This document shows, piece by piece, positions 61,907 to 64,000 of a stretch of 64,000 nucleotides of DNA. A program made the position numbers and the translations under genes. This DNA comes from Bremia lactucae (taxonomy: Eukaryota; Oomycota; Peronosporomycetes; Peronosporales; Peronosporaceae). The notes under the pieces are model-generated. The model ran no database searches. It was not told where the DNA came from and saw nothing but the letters and a program-made list of their open reading frames with translations. The stretch is from positions 5,045,038 through 5,109,037 of the forward strand of contig NC_090617.1 in the NCBI RefSeq assembly GCF_004359215.1, in the 5' to 3' direction. How positions within the stretch are numbered: the stretch's first letter is position 1; each line of letters begins with the position of its first letter.

Positions 61907-64000
61907 TCAGCTAATGCTTTTTTTATAGGCAGCCACCAAGCCGGGCACATCAAAACGTAGGGTATCGATCGGTTCCCAAGAGTCGGAACTCTTCGGGTAA
62001 CTTTTCCATTGGACGAGGATCTGATACTTTTGCCTCACGGATCGGTGGGCAAGCAACCGTCCAACAAGAAAGCATAGATTCCACTCGCATACATCAGTGC
62101 AGGCGGCGCCCGATAGGAGTGGTGATCTCGCCCACACCTACTCGCGGCTGCCTACCTTCGTCCGTTCAGTCACAGGCGTTAAGCGCTACTGAAGGACGTA
62201 TTGCGGATGTCGCGGGTCAAGTCTTGCGACTGACCTCAGATCTTTATGATGTCCGAGCGAAGGATCGTCAGGGTTATGAACGCCTGAATACTCGCTTGGA
62301 TTTTTCGAGAGGATAATGCTGAGCAATCTGCGTTAATCGCGTTATATCCCTCGCTCTCCGAGTCCTTTTCGTGGTGAGAGGAATTGGTCGGCTGATAGTC
62401 TTTCACCTTCTCCGTCTCCCTTACCTGAACGACGCTCGACTCACAGTCGGCGTCACTATCGGTCTCTTTAGACGGATGGGGGTATGTGACCTCATTTGGG
62501 TCTACATACCGTTTCAGACGACCCACGTAAAATACGGGTTGCGTCGTCATATACGGGGAAAGGTGTGACTATAATTTATGTCTCCAATCTCTGTTAATAC
62601 CGTAAAGGGCCCAATTAAACGAGGCAACAAATTCGTAGTACCTCCAGGTAGTACCAAAATTGCATTTTTAGAAAGGTTAGCAGTACTTAATGGTTTTTTT
62701 CACTCACTCTAAAGCGTTCATTATTTTTGGGACCATTTCGGTCCGCATATTCCTTTTGTTTGTCCTGTGCGCTTGCCATCGCGTCACGGACTTTTCGGGT
62801 GATGGCTAACCGCTCATCCGAAAAGCGTTGAGCCTCGCTCACGCTTTAGCATCAAAATCGCCTGTGACACCGCCGAGAGGTCGGTCGGAGGACGTAGTTT
62901 TATTGACCACTGCTAAATTGGCAGGATCACTAGGAAAAGGTTCTGTCGTTGAGATGATACCCTCATGGGTCATCGTCATATTGACGAAACTATGTCCCTC
63001 TTCCGCACCGAGCATAGTGAGGGGCCCTCCCCCACCAAGCCTCGGGCTGAGCACAAACGGGACTGGCATCCGAGAATGGCGCAGTCCGTTAATATAAAGC
63101 GGTGTCTCACCCGCACTGGCTTGGACACTGTTATTTATAGCGAACTCCACAAAGGACAATAGTTTGCTCCGTTCTTTGGGAGTTGCTATCGTGCGTAAGA
63201 CATCCACGACGACCGGATTGGAACGTTCTGTTTGGCCATCGGTCTGGGGATGATCTGTGGTCGACATGTGGAGCTTGCTACCTAGCAGCTCGAACACATG
63301 TCGCCAAAACCAGACGTTAAACGTGGATCTTGGTCCAATACTATGGACTTAAACATCCTGTGAAGCCGGTATACATACTCCAGGAACAAGAGAGCTGCGC
63401 CCTTGCTGTGATCGATTTTTTACATGGTGCTAAATGCACCATTTTGCTCAGTGTGTTTACAAATACGACGAGCCCCGTCCGACCCTTATGATCGGGCGGC
63501 ATGCCGAACATGAAGTCCAGACTTACTGACTTCCAACAATTGGTTGCAATCAGTAGCGGCTTCAGTGGCGCACTGCTGGACGGTGCAGGCTTAATGCGCT
63601 GACACTGTTCGCAAGAGCGAATATAGTTGGCCACCCATCTATATAGGTGTGGCCACCAAAATTCCTCTGACACTCGTAAGAATGTCTTTTCACGGCCCAG
63701 ATGCCCACTAGATGGTGCATCATGGAGCTCGTGAAGGATCATCAACTTGAGATCTGTGTCATGAGGCACATAGATTCTCAAGGGATCACAAGGTGACAGC
63801 TGATGCCATAACAGGCCATCGCTGTAGCTAAAGCGATTGAGCTTAGCTTTCAGGTGCGACGGAAGGGAAACCTTTCGTCCACCGAAGTGATCCAACAGCA
63901 GGCGACAGTGGTCGTCCTGACTGTAGCTCTCTTTTATTTCTGAGGCCAATGAGCTCGTCACGTGGTATGCCTTCATGGCTGCCAACGTCGACGGCTGAAA
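61907..64000 (-). pseudogene. Ty3/gypsy pol remnant G6: integrase and chromodomain
   Basis: On the minus strand from the window edge: a spacer and the HHCC domain (63985-63341: SSGHLGREKTFLRVSEEFWW, SCEQCQRIKP), then integrase core SLDFMFGMPPD (first Asp). A frame change hides the second Asp region. The next piece (63297-62839) reads STTDHPQTDGQTERSNPVVV (Glu), FVEFAINNSVQASAGETPLY. Then comes the C-terminal domain HPVFYVGRLK-like (62550: TTQPVFYVGRLKRYVDP), and a chromodomain (62137-61907: YQILVQWKSYPKSSDSWEPI, RFDVPGLVAAYKK). The right side continues beyond the window. Confidence 0.87.
62119..62316 (+). other. Antisense coiled-coil-like piece opposite G6
   Basis: LSATEGRIADVAGQVLRLTS, DLYDVRAKDRQGYERLNTRL: heptad-like and charged, on the strand opposite to G6 pol, 300 bp after the ORF 61155-61823. 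In G4 a coiled-coil piece follows the first antisense part in the same order. It may be the second half of the same gene, separated by stops. Confidence 0.35.

Overview
The window looks like a gene-poor, repeat-rich stretch of an oomycete nuclear genome (Phytophthora or downy-mildew type). This rests on the retroelement families, the short introns with GT..AG ends and CTAAC/CTGAC branch points, the C2 and HSF gene families, and a cysteine-rich secreted-protein family. It is a draft scaffold: N runs lie at 40290-41088, 41449-41548 and 59015-59114. I see no rRNA, CRISPR array or bacterial-type operon.

Layout. 1-10236: remnants of Ty3/gypsy elements (G1, G2) with a 445-bp LTR (LTR1: TGTAACGGGG...CCCCGTTACA), plus one 555-bp LTR of a second family (LTR2). 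10300-15014: a small family of C2-domain proteins, made of a fragment, a frameshifted four-exon copy and an intact 377-aa gene; the two longer copies start with an N-myristoylation-type MGxxxS motif. 15099-17072: a pogo/Tigger transposon with 21-bp terminal inverted repeats, carrying a tRNA-derived SINE. 17473-25546: LTR fragments and a heavily rearranged gypsy element (G5), then a solo LTR1 with a 5-bp target duplication. 26470-31137: gypsy 3'-end fragments, a coding minisatellite, and a tRNA-Met-like sequence inside an LTR.

31578-33686 is a compact island of host genes: a small secreted protein with two internal repeats, divergent from a three-exon BAF-like protein, which converges on a heat-shock-factor-type transcription factor. 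34473-47240 holds a gypsy element (G4) that appears twice as an identical copy 6,630 bp apart, probably a scaffolding or LTR-recombination duplication. 47241-54174 is a LINE whose 5' part lies in an inverted block. 54541-56128 holds a tRNA-Gly-like sequence and an ORF joining a chromo-like domain to a possible cysteine peptidase. 57604-58908 is a broken secreted-protein gene with an LTR1 16 bp before its start codon. 59590-64000 contains Copia and gypsy (G6) remnants.

Most useful observations: (1) the gypsy families are packed with short perfect hairpins, in coding and non-coding parts; (2) three gypsy lineages carry long antisense ORFs between the pol 3' end and the 3' LTR; (3) one simple inversion (47329-48653) would repair both a LINE and an LTR2; (4) two overlapping inversions explain the scrambled order of G5; (5) the chromo/cysteine-peptidase ORF is an unfamiliar combination. 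All assignments are by eye from motifs; no database search was run.
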